Assembly (NCBI GenBank): GCA_041605955.1
Contig: JBFIXI010000008.1
Span: forward strand, 32,175-96,174
Length of the DNA stretch: 64,000 nucleotides
Origin: JAHEJX01 sp041605955
GTDB lineage: Bacteria; Actinomycetota; Acidimicrobiia; Spongiisociales; UBA5794
Direction of reading: 5' to 3'
The translations under genes were made by a program, and so were the position numbers. The notes beneath the pieces are model-generated. The model saw only the letters and a program-made list of their open reading frames with translations. It was not told the DNA's origin and ran no database searches. Shown in pieces: positions 25,677-33,877 of the stretch (the stretch's first letter is position 1; each line of letters starts with the position of its first letter).

Positions 25677-26126
25677 GTGGACACGACCTACCGACCTCGC
25701 ATATTGATTCCTCTCGACGGGTCGAAGCTGGCTCGGTCTGCGGCGGAGCAGGTGCTTCCCCTGGCAATGGCGACCGGCGCGACGATCACATTGATCGGGG
25801 TGATGGAACCGATCATGGATCGTCATTTCGAGCCGTTGGCCCATGCGGAAGACATCACGATCGCTGAGGCTATCGAGGTGTATCTGGACGGTGAGGCGCG
25901 CCGGCTGAGCGAGGACACCGGCCTGGCGGTCACGTCAATGCTCATCGGGGGCGTCGGTGATCGCCCCGGCGCCACTATTGCCAAGTTCGCCGGGGATAAC
26001 GCATTCGACATGATCGCCATGTCGACTCGGGGACTGTCAGGTTTCAAGCGGCTGATGATGGGCAGCGTCGCCAAACAGGTATTGGACACGGCTGAGCTTC
26101 CTGTTCTGCTCTTTCCCTCCAAGTAG
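25677..26126 (+). CDS. universal stress protein (UspA family)
   Basis: 149 aa, one USP domain. First strand RILIPLDGSKLARSA, and the ATP-binding signature G-x2-G-x9-G(S/T) seen as GLSGFKRLMMGSVAKQVL. It ends with AELPVLLFPSK. The GTG start has GGAG 7 nt upstream and gives the usual family length. A strong GGGAGGG followed by ATG at 25651 is out of frame with the protein and is probably a decoy or small leader. Monocistronic. Confidence 0.85.
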   Translation: MDTTYRPRILIPLDGSKLARSAAEQVLPLAMATGATITLIGVMEPIMDRHFEPLAHAEDITIAEAIEVYLDGEARRLSEDTGLAVTSMLIGGVGDRPGATIAKFAGDNAFDMIAMSTRGLSGFKRLMMGSVAKQVLDTAELPVLLFPSK

Positions 26127-26173
26127 CCGGCAAGCGACGCCGGCGCGGGAGTCGACGGCCTGCTGCGGGCAGG

Positions 26174-26179
26174 TAGCGT
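26174..26179 (+). promoter_or_regulatory. -10 element TAGCGT, leaderless promoter
   Basis: TAGCGT ends 7 nt before the ATG at 26187. This favours that ATG over the GTG at 26178, which overlaps the hexamer. Confidence 0.55.
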
Positions 26180-26186
26180 GGGGGTG

Positions 26187-26660
26187 ATGGGTGTGAGGGA
26201 AGCTGAGGACGGGCCGGGCTTCGAGCCCGCCGATCCCGATTATGAGAACAAGGTCCGCGCCAGCTTTGCCACCCAGGCGGTGATGGCGACGTTCGGTATC
26301 GAGATCGTTGACCTCGGCCCGGGGTGGATAGAGCTCCAGTTCCGGCCCACCCCGGGATTCACCCAGCAGGACGGATTCCTACACGCCGGCGTCATCGCCA
26401 CGGTGCTCGATTCCGCCTGCGGGTATGCCGCCCACTCGCTCACTCCCCCGGGCACCCGCGTGCTCACTTCCGAATACAAGATCAATCTGTTGCGGCCCGC
26501 CGCCGGAGAACGATTCGTAGCGCGGGGAGGCGTCATCAAGCCCGGGCGGACGCTCACAGTGAGTCAGGCGCAGCTGATCGCGGACGGTTCCGAGGCGTTG
26601 CTGGCAGTCATGACCGGCACCATCGTATCGATTCCCGACGAGAAGATCGGTCCCACCTAA
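26187..26660 (+). CDS. PaaI-family hotdog thioesterase
   Basis: 157 aa. Hotdog-fold acyl-CoA thioesterase. The catalytic helix segment is FLHAGVIATVLDSACGYAA, the family's H-G-G-x-x-x-x-L-x-D block with Ala for the first Gly. Strands SEYKINLLRPAAGERFVARG and VSQAQLI follow. It may hydrolyse aromatic or other CoA esters. Its TAA stop overlaps the stop of the convergent aminotransferase gene by 4 nt. Confidence 0.8.
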   Translation: MGVREAEDGPGFEPADPDYENKVRASFATQAVMATFGIEIVDLGPGWIELQFRPTPGFTQQDGFLHAGVIATVLDSACGYAAHSLTPPGTRVLTSEYKINLLRPAAGERFVARGGVIKPGRTLTVSQAQLIADGSEALLAVMTGTIVSIPDEKIGPT

Positions 26661-27904
26661 GCGAGCACTTGTTCCAGGGCCTCCACCAACGCCGCCACAT
26701 CCTCCTCGCTGGTGTAGTGAACCAGCGACAGCCGGACGACGCCGCGGTCCCCGGAGATGCCCAGCGCCTCGACCAGCCGCCGGGCGTAGAAGTGGCCGGC
26801 TCCGGCCATGATGCCGCGCTCCGCAAGCGCTCTGGCCACTGCGGCGGGATCCTTGGATCCTGGCACAAGAGCCACCGTCGGACAGCGATGGAGGCCGCCG
26901 GACGCAACTCGGTCCGGACCGAGGATCCTCACGTCCGGCAGGCTGCGCAGTGACTCCAGCAGGCTCGTCAGCAGCGCGGTTTCGTGGGCCTGCCACAGCC
27001 CGTTGACCAGATCAACTGCCTCCCGCAACGATGAGCCTGACCCGTTGTGATGGGCCGCAAGCTCGGCGATGTAGTCGAGCACGGCCCCGGCGGCTGCTTC
27101 TTGGGCATGGTCCGGCCCGGCCGGGGTCAATCGTTTGCCCGGCAACGCGGCGTTGAAGTAGTGGCCCTGGTTGGGCAGCTCGTCGACGAGCCCGTTGCGG
27201 ACTGCCATCAGGCCCTGATGCACCGAGTACGTCTTGTAGAGACTCAAGAGGTACACGTCAGGGTTGAGATCGGCCAAGTTGGGGATGCCGTGGGGCGCAT
27301 AGGAGACGCCGTCGACGATCACCCGGGCGCCGACTTCGTGCGCCATCGCGGTCAGCAACTGGACGTCGTTTTCCTGACCCACGATGTTGGAGGCGTGGGG
27401 AAACGACACGACCCGGGTACGAGAGCTGAGGAGGCGACCCAGACCCTCCGGGTCCAGTAGTCCGCGCTCCGGATCAACCTCCCACTCCAACGTATTTGCG
27501 CCGCGAGCTCGAGCGGCTCGGCGGATGGCGCCCGAGTTCGCCTCATGATCTTGATTGGTCACGACAACCTCGTCCCCCGGTCCCATCAGGTCGGCAAAAG
27601 CGTGAGCCAGGACGTAGGTGTTCATCGAGGTCGATGGTCCGAAATGGAGCTCGTCGGGCTCAATAGTCAGGGCCTCTGCCCACAGTTGACGGGAACGATC
27701 CATGGCTTCTCCGGCCGCGGCCGAGGCCGGATAGAAGCCGTACGGCTGCACCTTGGTTTCGGTGTAGTACCTCTGCAGCGAGTCGATCGTGTGGCGGCAA
27801 GCGTATGAGCCGCCGGCATTCTCGAAGAACCGCCATCCGCGCAGCGCCGAGGCGGCGAACGCCGGAAATTGGGCGCGAACAAACTCGAGGTCCAGTGACG
27901 TCAC
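26657..27904 (-). CDS. class V aminotransferase (cysteine-desulfurase-like)
   Basis: 415 aa. PLP fold type I. The PLP lysine is in LLSLYKTYSVHQG; the cofactor Asp is in VIVDGVSYAPHG. The N terminus (FFENAGGSYACRHTIDSL) resembles the NifS-like SelA/CsdA groups. The SufS/IscS active-site cysteine loop is not evident, so desulfurase activity is doubtful. GTG start with a weak CGGAG upstream. It is followed downstream only by the converging thioesterase. Confidence 0.75.
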   Translation of the reverse strand: MTSLDLEFVRAQFPAFAASALRGWRFFENAGGSYACRHTIDSLQRYYTETKVQPYGFYPASAAAGEAMDRSRQLWAEALTIEPDELHFGPSTSMNTYVLAHAFADLMGPGDEVVVTNQDHEANSGAIRRAARARGANTLEWEVDPERGLLDPEGLGRLLSSRTRVVSFPHASNIVGQENDVQLLTAMAHEVGARVIVDGVSYAPHGIPNLADLNPDVYLLSLYKTYSVHQGLMAVRNGLVDELPNQGHYFNAALPGKRLTPAGPDHAQEAAAGAVLDYIAELAAHHNGSGSSLREAVDLVNGLWQAHETALLTSLLESLRSLPDVRILGPDRVASGGLHRCPTVALVPGSKDPAAVARALAERGIMAGAGHFYARRLVEALGISGDRGVVRLSLVHYTSEEDVAALVEALEQVLA

Positions 27905-27920
27905 CGGGGGCGGACTCCGA

Positions 27921-28286
27921 CTAGATCCATGGCTCCTGCGCCGCAGTAGCTCGGTCGCCCGTATTGGGCGTTCCCGCCGGCTCTATCAACATCAGCTCAC
28001 ACATCTCGGGAGCGATCGGGCGGTGCTCAATGCCGGCGGGCACCACGAACATATCGCCGGCGGTCAGCACCACGGTCTCCCGGCCCCTCATCTGGATCTC
28101 GAGCGACCCGCGATGAACCAGGAAGACTTCATCGGTGTCCTGGTGACTGTGCCACATGAACTCCCCCTCCACACGCGCCAGCTTGACGTGCATGCCGTTG
28201 AACTCGGCGACGATGTGAGGCGACCACAGGTCGGCGATGGCCTCGTACTTGGCTGCCAAAGGCACCGCGTTCTCTGGGGCCGCCAT
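27921..28286 (-). CDS. cupin-domain protein
   Basis: 121 aa, a single cupin. Motif 1 is H-S-H-Q-D-T-D-E-V-F-L-V-H-R-G (metal ligands H-x-H and Glu), and motif 2 ends PAGIEHRP (His). It resembles small mannose-6-phosphate-isomerase-like cupins. The ATG has GAGGA 5 nt upstream. A -10 TAGGGT at 28312-28317 gives a leader of about 20 nt that begins in a palindrome-like site. It is divergent from the sugar ABC ATPase gene, which suggests a role in the same sugar pathway. Confidence 0.78.
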   Translation of the reverse strand: MAAPENAVPLAAKYEAIADLWSPHIVAEFNGMHVKLARVEGEFMWHSHQDTDEVFLVHRGSLEIQMRGRETVVLTAGDMFVVPAGIEHRPIAPEMCELMLIEPAGTPNTGDRATAAQEPWI

Positions 28287-28299
28287 TGCATTCCTCGGT

Positions 28300-28313
28300 C
28301 GAAAGCGCTCGGA
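28300..28313 (+). promoter_or_regulatory. possible LacI-type operator CGAAAGCGCTCGGA
   Basis: Core AGCGCT palindrome in the divergent region between cupin and msmK-like genes, overlapping the likely transcription start of the cupin gene. A similar 14-mer lies at 35388-35401 upstream of the sugar-binding protein gene. The shared form is CGAAAGCG-S-T-NN-GA. Confidence 0.3.
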
Positions 28314-28373
28314 CCCTACCAAGAAGCCCCACCGGCCGTGAATTGTGACTTTCCTGGACGCCGTCGACCCCAC

Positions 28374-28379
28374 TAATGT
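28374..28379 (+). promoter_or_regulatory. -10 element TAATGT, leaderless promoter
   Basis: TAATGT ends 6 nt before the ATG at 28386. The same hexamer is found in the putative promoter of the binding-protein gene. Confidence 0.6.
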
Positions 28380-28385
28380 GGCTCT

Positions 28386-29570
28386 ATGGCAGGCGTAACA
28401 CTCACAGGCATCACCAAGGAATACGACAACGGCTTCCAAGCCGTCATTGACCTCGACCTCGACATCCAGGACGGTGAATTCCTCGTCATGGTCGGGCCTT
28501 CGGGTTGCGGCAAATCGACCACTCTCCGGATGATCGCCGGGCTGGAGGACATATCGGCCGGTGAGCTGAAGATCGGCGACCGCATCGTCAACGACGTCCA
28601 CCCCAAGGACCGGGACATCGCCATGGTCTTCCAAAACTACGCGCTCTACCCGCACATGACTGTGGCGGACAACATCGGGTTTGCCCTCAAGCTGGCGGGT
28701 CGGTCCAAGGCCGAGATCAAGGAACGGGTCGGGGAAGCCGCCCGCCTCCTCGAGCTCACAGAGCAGCTCGGCAAGAAGCCCGGGCAGCTCTCCGGTGGCC
28801 AGCGGCAGCGGGTCGCCATGGGACGGGCCATCGTCCGCCGACCACAGGTATTCCTGCTCGACGAGCCGTTATCAAACCTCGACGCCAAGCTGCGAGTGCA
28901 GATGCGTGCCGAAATCACCGAGCTGCAGCGCAGCGTCGGGGTGACCACGTTCTACGTGACCCACGACCAGGTCGAAGCGATGACCATGGCAGACAGAGTC
29001 GCCGTTATCAACGCCGGTGTGCTGCAGCAGGTAGATGCCCCGCAGACCCTCTTCGACAGGCCGGACAACCTGTTCGTAGCGGCGTTCATCGGGTCTCCTT
29101 CGATGAACCTCCTCGAGGGTGACCTCAGCGAGAGCAACGGTGCCCTGTCGCTCAAGCTCGGGAGCCAGACCATCGGTCTGCCGGCATCCGTGCTCGGCGA
29201 GCGTCCTGCCCTCCGCGGCTACATCGGGCGCGAAGTAGTGGCCGGGCTGCGCCCCAGCGACTTCGAGGACGCCGCGTTGGAGCCGGGTCATCCTGCCAAC
29301 CAGCGGTTGCGCGCCAAAGTCGACAACGTGGAGGCCCTCGGTTACGAGCGGATCGTCTACTGCCACATCGACGCCAAGCCAGTCATCCTCGAAGAAGCCC
29401 TCGAGCTGGAGGAGGAGACCGACGTGCTCCTCAGTGTCGAAGGGGCCCGCGTATCGGCTCGCTTCGATGCTGGCTCCACCGTCAGAGTTGGCGACGAAGC
29501 CGAATTGGCGGTCGACGCAGCGAACACCCAGTTCTTCGACCCCGACAGCGGTTTGGCCATCCGCAGCTAG
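28386..29570 (+). CDS. sugar ABC transporter ATP-binding protein (MsmK/UgpC family)
   Basis: 394 aa. Energises carbohydrate import. Walker A GPSGCGKST, Q-loop VFQNYALYPHM, signature LSGGQRQRVAMGRA, Walker B VFLLDEPLSNLDAK, switch HD. A C-terminal MOBE/TOBE-type regulatory domain follows from about residue 240. This class often serves several sugar importers. The permeases and binding protein nearest to it lie on the opposite strand at 30686-35278. Its TAG stop overlaps the TAG of the converging Gfo/Idh gene through a shared CTAG. Confidence 0.9.
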   Translation: MAGVTLTGITKEYDNGFQAVIDLDLDIQDGEFLVMVGPSGCGKSTTLRMIAGLEDISAGELKIGDRIVNDVHPKDRDIAMVFQNYALYPHMTVADNIGFALKLAGRSKAEIKERVGEAARLLELTEQLGKKPGQLSGGQRQRVAMGRAIVRRPQVFLLDEPLSNLDAKLRVQMRAEITELQRSVGVTTFYVTHDQVEAMTMADRVAVINAGVLQQVDAPQTLFDRPDNLFVAAFIGSPSMNLLEGDLSESNGALSLKLGSQTIGLPASVLGERPALRGYIGREVVAGLRPSDFEDAALEPGHPANQRLRAKVDNVEALGYERIVYCHIDAKPVILEEALELEEETDVLLSVEGARVSARFDAGSTVRVGDEAELAVDAANTQFFDPDSGLAIRS

Positions 29571-30646
29571 GTCGCGACCAGCTCGGCAATGTCGACTGCC
29601 CGTTGCTCGTCGATGGACATGTGAGCGGCCTCACCAACCGCAACCGACCACAGCCCGTCCTCATACGTGATCCTGGCGGGGGTGGCGGTGCGGATCGCTT
29701 CCAGGAAGTCCACGTGCTCGAGGTAGCTGGCGCCGTGGTGCATCCCCACGTGGGGAATGTGGCTGTCGCTGAGCTCTGAGCGCTCCACGACGCCGCCGCC
29801 ACGGGTATTCACTTGGACGACCCCGGGACGACCCGCCATCCCCGGCGGCACCCAAGCCTCGACCTTGCCGGCGTCGCCAGTGACGACCACCTCCTGCTCG
29901 AATGGGGAGCCTTCGGCAAACATGCACAGGTCGAGACTCGCCCGCACTCCATTGGCGTATTCCACGATGACGAACGCGTTGTCGACCATATCGGCCCGTT
30001 GCCCCGCGTACACCTCATCGAGATGGTTCACAGACTGCGCCCCAGACGCCATAACCCGAACCGGGCGTGCGCCGGCAATCAAGTTCATGAGATCGAAGAA
30101 GTGGCAGCACTTCTCGACGAGCGTTCCTCCCGTGTTCGCTCGAAAGCGGTTCCAGCTCGCCACCTTCGGCAGGAAGGGAAAGCGGTGCTCCCGAATGGAG
30201 ACCATCTTCGCCTCGCCCACAGCGGCGAGGCGCTCGAGGAGGGCCGCCACCGGTGGCATGTAGCGGTACTCCAGGCCCACCCAGTGGACCTGCGCGCTGC
30301 CGGTAGCAGCAGCCACTACCTCGGCACATTGGGCTGTGGTGATGCACATCGGCTTCTCGGTGAGCACGTGGACCCCCGCTGCGATGCAGTCGAGCAGAAT
30401 CTCGTAGTGGCGGTGGTTCGGGGCCGCAACCACGACTGCGTCGCACAAGCCGCTCTCCAGCAGGTGCTGGTGAGACACGAAGCCGGGCACCTCGCCGGCG
30501 AATTCCGCTCCCAGCGACCGCTGGGTCTCATCGGGATCGGCGATCGCAGTGACCGCGGCCCCTTCCAGCGCGGCCACATTGGCGATGTGCTCGACGCCCA
30601 TCATCCCGGTACCGATGATGCCGTATCGGATCGTGTCGCTTGCCAT
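29567..30646 (-). CDS. Gfo/Idh/MocA family NAD(P)-dependent sugar dehydrogenase
   Basis: 359 aa. N-terminal Rossmann fold with RYGIIGTGMMGVEHI, and the EKPM motif in VHVLTEKPMCI that carries the conserved lysine. The C-terminal alpha/beta domain contains GGTLVEKCCHFFDLMNLI. It likely oxidises a sugar or inositol-type substrate imported by the adjacent transporter. Last gene of the GH13 / binding protein / permease set, 39 nt after the second permease. GAGG precedes the ATG; a TTG three codons earlier is also in frame. Confidence 0.85.
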   Translation of the reverse strand: MASDTIRYGIIGTGMMGVEHIANVAALEGAAVTAIADPDETQRSLGAEFAGEVPGFVSHQHLLESGLCDAVVVAAPNHRHYEILLDCIAAGVHVLTEKPMCITTAQCAEVVAAATGSAQVHWVGLEYRYMPPVAALLERLAAVGEAKMVSIREHRFPFLPKVASWNRFRANTGGTLVEKCCHFFDLMNLIAGARPVRVMASGAQSVNHLDEVYAGQRADMVDNAFVIVEYANGVRASLDLCMFAEGSPFEQEVVVTGDAGKVEAWVPPGMAGRPGVVQVNTRGGGVVERSELSDSHIPHVGMHHGASYLEHVDFLEAIRTATPARITYEDGLWSVAVGEAAHMSIDEQRAVDIAELVAT

Positions 30647-30685
30647 ATACCTCAATCGGCGGGGCGTCGGCCGACTCGGAGCCGA

Positions 30686-31648
30686 CTAACCCTTTACCGA
30701 CCCGGCGAGAATGCCCGACACGAAGTAGCGCTGCAATGCGAAGAACACCGCGACCGGAAGCACGATGGACAGGAAAGCCCCTGCGGTCAACAAGTGTTCG
30801 GTCTGGCCGAAGTCGCCCGCAATGGAGGCGATGCGCGCCGTTGCCGGGAACTGGTCACCGGCCCCTCCCAGCATCGTCACCGCGATCAGGTAGTCGTTGT
30901 ACGTCCACAGGAACTGGAAGATGGCGAACGCGGCCAGCACCGGGACCGAGAGAGGGAGCACGAGGCGCCAGAAGATCTTGAAGTGGTCGGCCCCGTCGAT
31001 GTAAGCCGACTCGAAGATGCTCTTCGGTAGCTGCACGATGTAGTTGTGCAGCAGGAAGATGGCAAAGGGGAGGGCAAAGCCGGTGTGCGTGAGCCATACC
31101 GATATGGCTTGGCCGGATAAGTTCAGATCAGGGAATATCGTGATCGTCTTGTCGATGAACGGCAGTGTCCAGTGCCCGCCGCCGGAGTACAGCTGGAGCA
31201 GTGGAATCAGCGACATTTGCGCGGGTATGGCGAGGAGAGACACCGTGGCTATGAACAACCACTGCCGTCCCCGGAAGTCGATCCAGGCAAAGGCGTAAGC
31301 GGCAAAGGCGGCGATCGCTATCGGGATCACGGTTGCCGGCAGAGCGATGGCCAGCGAGTTCAGCAGCGAACGCCACAGCCCACCTTGGGCGCTGGCGACT
31401 AGAACGTCCCAATAGTTGTCGATCGTGAAATCGTCGAGGCTGAAGTTCCACCAGCCGCTGGCGCGCTGGGCGTTCCGAGTGCGGAACGAGTTGACCAGAA
31501 GGCCGAACGTCGGGATCGTCCACAGTACGACCAGAAGCCAGAGGACCGTGGTGGGGATCGACGACAGGAACGCGTAGGTGCGCTCTCCGAGGCCCCCCTT
31601 GCGGGCAGCCTTTGTACCCGCCTCGGTCCGGCGCGCCAGCTCTGTCAT
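30686..31648 (-). CDS. carbohydrate ABC transporter permease (MalG-like)
   Basis: 320 aa, six TM helices. The EAA loop is visible as ESAYIDGADHFKIFWRLVLPLSVP, the contact site for the ATPase. N terminus ERTYAFLSSIPTTVLWLLVVLWTIPTFGLLVNSFR is the first TM, and it ends with the usual VSGILAGSVKG. The start ATG overlaps the stop of the upstream permease gene (ATGA), so translation is probably coupled. Confidence 0.9.
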   Translation of the reverse strand: MTELARRTEAGTKAARKGGLGERTYAFLSSIPTTVLWLLVVLWTIPTFGLLVNSFRTRNAQRASGWWNFSLDDFTIDNYWDVLVASAQGGLWRSLLNSLAIALPATVIPIAIAAFAAYAFAWIDFRGRQWLFIATVSLLAIPAQMSLIPLLQLYSGGGHWTLPFIDKTITIFPDLNLSGQAISVWLTHTGFALPFAIFLLHNYIVQLPKSIFESAYIDGADHFKIFWRLVLPLSVPVLAAFAIFQFLWTYNDYLIAVTMLGGAGDQFPATARIASIAGDFGQTEHLLTAGAFLSIVLPVAVFFALQRYFVSGILAGSVKG

Positions 31649-33768
31649 CGCAACGCAACCTCCTCCTGCATTCGCCGGATGTTGATGAACAAGATCGGCA
31701 ACACGGCAACGAACAACACGACGGCCAACGCCGAGCCAAGCCCGAAGTTGAGCTGCGTGAAGGCGCGGTTCCACATCTCGTTGGCGATCACGTTGGTGTC
31801 GAAGTTGCCATTGGTCATGACCTTGACCATGTCGAACACCTTCATCACCAGCACGATCAGGGTCGTCACCACCACGCCGATCGTGGGAGCGATCTGGGGA
31901 AGCACGACCCGCCAGAACGACTGGGCTTCGGTGGCACCATCTACTCGGGCCGCCTCGATCAACTCGGAGGGCACGGCCTTGATGGCCGCTGAGAAGATGA
32001 CCATGGTGAAGCCGGTCTGAATCCAGATGAGCACCAGCATTATCCATACGTTGTTGAAGGGGCTCTCCTGGACGAACAGGATCGTGTCAGGAACGATCTC
32101 GCCGTTGGCGCGGACCTGGAAACCGCCCAAGCCGTCGAGCAACTTCCAGGCGAGCCACACCAGGGGCAGGGCGGTCACTGCGGACCCGATTGCGATGGAC
32201 CGTTCATCGACCTGCCAGGCCCGCACCGCCAAGACGATCAGCCCCAATGCCAGCAGCAGCATCACGGCAATCACGACGTTGCGCGGACCCGTGGAGTTGC
32301 TCAGCTCTCCCAACCCCACCCACAGCGAATTCAGCACCCCGGTCTGCGGCTGCGACACGTCGCGCGGCAGATACATAAACCGCCAGATCACTCCGGCGCC
32401 GACGAAGGAGATTGCCATCGGCATGAAGATCATGGACTTGGCCATCGATTCGTACTTGGCGCGATCGGCCAACACGGCGATAGCCAAGCCGGCTGCCGTC
32501 GCCACCGCCGTCACGGTGAACACCCACCACAGGTTGTTGATGATGGTCCCCCGCAAGACGGAGAAGATGGCGAACGCCACCAGGAAAACGCCGAGCACGA
32601 GCGGTGTCATGTTGCCGGGGCCGAAGCTGGTCCGATCGCCTATGCGCCGGCCGGCCAGGAAGGCGGCCACCACACCGAGCGCCGCCAATATCACCCCAAC
32701 GATGAACATACGGCTGGTGAAGATGTCAGCCCAGCCATCGAGATCGATGATGTTGCGGTCGGTGAATATCGAGCCGTAGTTCTCGAATCCGACGTATTCC
32801 TTACCCGCCGAGTCGCGTAGCGAGAGAAACACCGTCCGAACCGTCGGAATGACCAGAGTGAACCCGATGAACGTGAGCGCCGGCACCAAGAAGATGTAGG
32901 AACGGGAGCTCTCCTCGATCTGCAGTCGCCTCTGCCTAGCCGGCAACGGAGTCAACCCGGCGACGGCGCCGAGCCCGACACCCACCCCGAGGGTTGCCAC
33001 CAGCGCGTCCGTGTTTGACCCGAAGCCGACGTCGGGCAGCAGCCAGGCGCCGATGGCAAAGCCGAGAGTCCCCCAACGGGCGACGGTTCGCGGCACTGTG
33101 GTGATCCGGCCCCGCAGCTGCCAGATGATCAAACCAACTGCGATGGCTACCGCAGTCGACAAAATCAACTGGCCGTAGCTCAGATTGGGTATCACCGGAA
33201 GCAGAGTGCGCCCATCCACGACCTCGACGAGCGCCCTCCCCTGGTCGTCGAACCGAGGAGACCTCAGGCCGAAGAAAGCGAGCAGTCCCAGCGCGGCGCC
33301 GGCACCGATCCCGATCAGCAAGCGGTTGAGGGGCTCCTCAGCCGTTCCCAGCAAGAAGCCGGCCGTCGCCCCGACCGCCGCAGCGATGACGGTGAAGATC
33401 ACCGGGTTCTCCAAGACTTGGTTGCCCCACAGCACGGCAAAGACGCTGCCAGCAGCGAGCAATCCGACGAGAGCTGCGAACAAGGACCAGCGATCGAGCG
33501 TCAGGTCGAAGAGGCGGTTAGCGCCGATGAAGAGGAGCGCGCTGGCAACAATGGCGATGATGACACCGTTGGCGGTGGTCGCCAGCTTGTCGACGGCGAG
33601 CACACCCCACAGAGTGAAGGCTCCCGCCACCAACCCGATGACGAGTCCGAAGATGCGGCGCGGCGGCCAGCGCTCCTCGTGACCGGCGCCGCCGATCCAG
33701 TAAGTCAGGCCGGCAACGACTCCCACCACGAGCAGCAAGTTGACTATGCCGCTCAGCACTGTTGCCAC
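31645..33768 (-). CDS. carbohydrate ABC transporter permease (MalF-like) with large extra membrane regions
   Basis: 707 aa, more than twice the usual size of about 300. Residues 1-285 form an extra region of about eight TM helices. The permease core starts near 290 (YIFLVPALTFIGFTLVIPTVRTVFLSLRD). The core is interrupted by extra hydrophobic stretches (355-410, 497-545), and the EAA loop lies at 605-624 (EAARVDGATEAQSFWRVVLP). The GTG start has AGGAGGAG 5 nt upstream, so the extension is translated unless an internal start is used. Partner of the MalG-like permease and the lipoprotein. Confidence 0.88.
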   Translation of the reverse strand: MATVLSGIVNLLLVVGVVAGLTYWIGGAGHEERWPPRRIFGLVIGLVAGAFTLWGVLAVDKLATTANGVIIAIVASALLFIGANRLFDLTLDRWSLFAALVGLLAAGSVFAVLWGNQVLENPVIFTVIAAAVGATAGFLLGTAEEPLNRLLIGIGAGAALGLLAFFGLRSPRFDDQGRALVEVVDGRTLLPVIPNLSYGQLILSTAVAIAVGLIIWQLRGRITTVPRTVARWGTLGFAIGAWLLPDVGFGSNTDALVATLGVGVGLGAVAGLTPLPARQRRLQIEESSRSYIFLVPALTFIGFTLVIPTVRTVFLSLRDSAGKEYVGFENYGSIFTDRNIIDLDGWADIFTSRMFIVGVILAALGVVAAFLAGRRIGDRTSFGPGNMTPLVLGVFLVAFAIFSVLRGTIINNLWWVFTVTAVATAAGLAIAVLADRAKYESMAKSMIFMPMAISFVGAGVIWRFMYLPRDVSQPQTGVLNSLWVGLGELSNSTGPRNVVIAVMLLLALGLIVLAVRAWQVDERSIAIGSAVTALPLVWLAWKLLDGLGGFQVRANGEIVPDTILFVQESPFNNVWIMLVLIWIQTGFTMVIFSAAIKAVPSELIEAARVDGATEAQSFWRVVLPQIAPTIGVVVTTLIVLVMKVFDMVKVMTNGNFDTNVIANEMWNRAFTQLNFGLGSALAVVLFVAVLPILFINIRRMQEEVALR

Positions 33769-33803
33769 GCCACTCCTCCTGTCACGCGCGCCGTAACTTA
33801 GTC

Positions 33804-33840
33804 AGCGGGGATGCCGGCCCGCTAGGCCGACACCCCCGCT
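33804..33840 (-). terminator. stem-loop between binding-protein and permease genes
   Basis: A 16-bp stem with two G-U pairs and a 5-nt loop lies 38-74 nt behind the binding-protein stop. No T-tract follows on the minus strand. Such hairpins between binding protein and permease genes commonly act as partial terminators or 3'-end stabilisers that let the binding protein be made in excess. Confidence 0.6.
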
Positions 33841-33877
33841 GGTGTTCAATCGGTTCGTTTCGTCTTGCGTGTTGGGC

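Noticed and set aside
25651..25680. ATG behind GGGAGGG as start of the universal stress protein
   Set aside because: It is out of frame with the protein. The in-frame GTG at 25677 has its own GGAG and gives the expected length.
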